Assembly: GCA_029834535.1 (NCBI GenBank)
Contig: JAQMWT010000424.1
Location: forward strand, 1-64,000
Length of the DNA: 64,000 nucleotides
Direction: 5' to 3'
From: Chrysophaeum taylorii
Taxonomy: Eukaryota > Sar > Pelagophyceae > Pelagomonadales > Pelagomonadaceae
The notes below the pieces were generated by a model, which saw nothing but the letters and a program-made list of their open reading frames with translations, did not search any database and was not told where the DNA came from. Position numbers and translations under genes: made by a program. Of the stretch, positions 63,481 to 64,000 are shown piece by piece (the stretch's first letter is position 1; each line of letters starts with the position of its first letter).

Positions 63481-64000
63481 TTATGTGATGGGGACCACTT
63501 TTTGTAGAACGGCCACACGGTCGTGTGGCCCCCCTTTTGTCGCGCATACAAATACACGCCTTCCTAGCCCCGAAGAAGTGGTAATATTTTACCCACTATA
63601 TATGGGGCACTCGCACACAGGGGTATATATAGCCCCGGGCACTCGCACACACCAGGACCGGCATTCCTACCCTCACCTTTTGTTACCACCTTCTTATTAC
63701 CACCTTCTTCTTGAACTAATAGTCAGCGTTGGGAATTCACTTCAGCAAGTGAACGTGAACCACTCCACCAGCCACGCAATATTGGTGAAGTGATTTGAAG
63801 TGAACACGTCACCCTACGTGGCCATCGTGAACCTTTGTGAAGTGAACGCCACTTTTTTTTTTTTTTTTTTATAAAGCCAGCGTCGGTCCCTGCCGCGCCC
63901 CGTCAGTTCCGTGCCCCCCGCGCGCTATTGCATAGGTCTGATGCTCTTAGATTCATTCGCGTTTTGGGGCGAAGGAGGAGTTGCCGTGGATGGGGTTCAG
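63481..64000. other. Right end of window, no gene recognised
   Basis: It holds GGGCACTCGCACAC twice (63605 and 63638), a TATATATA stretch inside GGGGTATATATAGCCCC (63620-63636), repeated AAGTGAAC words (63720-63850), and an 18-20 bp T run directly before ATAAAGCC (63852-63878). The TATA-like words may belong to a promoter of a gene to the right of the window, which I cannot verify. Confidence 0.4.

Overview
The window is nuclear DNA of a eukaryote, most likely a unicellular alga or a related protist with a compact genome. About 43 kb of broken, nested Copia-type LTR retrotransposons lies next to about 20 kb of tightly packed, GC-rich, largely intron-free host genes. The host proteins (a heptatricopeptide-RAP organellar RNA-binding protein, an EDR2-C lipid-binding protein, a GDA1/CD39 apyrase, a TPR-fused protein methyltransferase, a CCCH zinc-finger protein and a BTB protein) fit algal and stramenopile gene sets, but I cannot name the species or phylum from the sequence.

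Layout. 1-11525: Copia element A (minus strand, cut by the window edge), which lies inside the integrase region of a second element of the same family, B (11526-about 18000, minus). About 18000-22869 and 22899-27935: two plus-strand copies (D, E) of a different, ordinary Copia family. 28096-33092: fragments of the first family, a 694-bp direct duplication, a SINE-like element and a Helitron-like remnant. 33093-43178: a third large copy (C, minus). Its integrase is partly duplicated in inverted orientation, and its gag is interrupted by the 3' end of another relative (J, 38390-about 40440) and by a Helitron-like insertion (40737-41794). 43179-44700: SINE-like DNA and an 81-bp satellite. 44729-62108: ten supported host genes plus one weak candidate. 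62031-63480: a 37/38-bp minisatellite array. 63481-64000: no gene recognised.

Main discovery. The first Copia family carries, between protease and integrase, a protein with the motifs of a DNA cytosine-5 methyltransferase (motif I, the Pro-Cys of motif IV, the Glu of motif VI, QxRxR of motif VIII and a motif IX-like stretch). It is present in three large copies (A, B, C). A fourth piece of it has been captured inside the unrelated Copia element D. The same family has a primer-binding site matching the anticodon arm of initiator-Met tRNA (half-tRNA priming, as known for Drosophila copia), a protease reading Asp-Ser/Thr-Cys-Ala at its active site, a conserved unknown domain after the methyltransferase, and an extra coiled-coil ORF between RNase H and the 3' LTR. 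Methyltransferase-bearing retrotransposons have been reported from dinoflagellates and charophytes, so the principle has precedent. I cannot tell whether this family is described.

The host genes show no shared pathway. Their striking feature is packing: neighbouring genes are 5 bp apart, share stop-codon bases tail to tail, or diverge from starts only about 80 bp apart.
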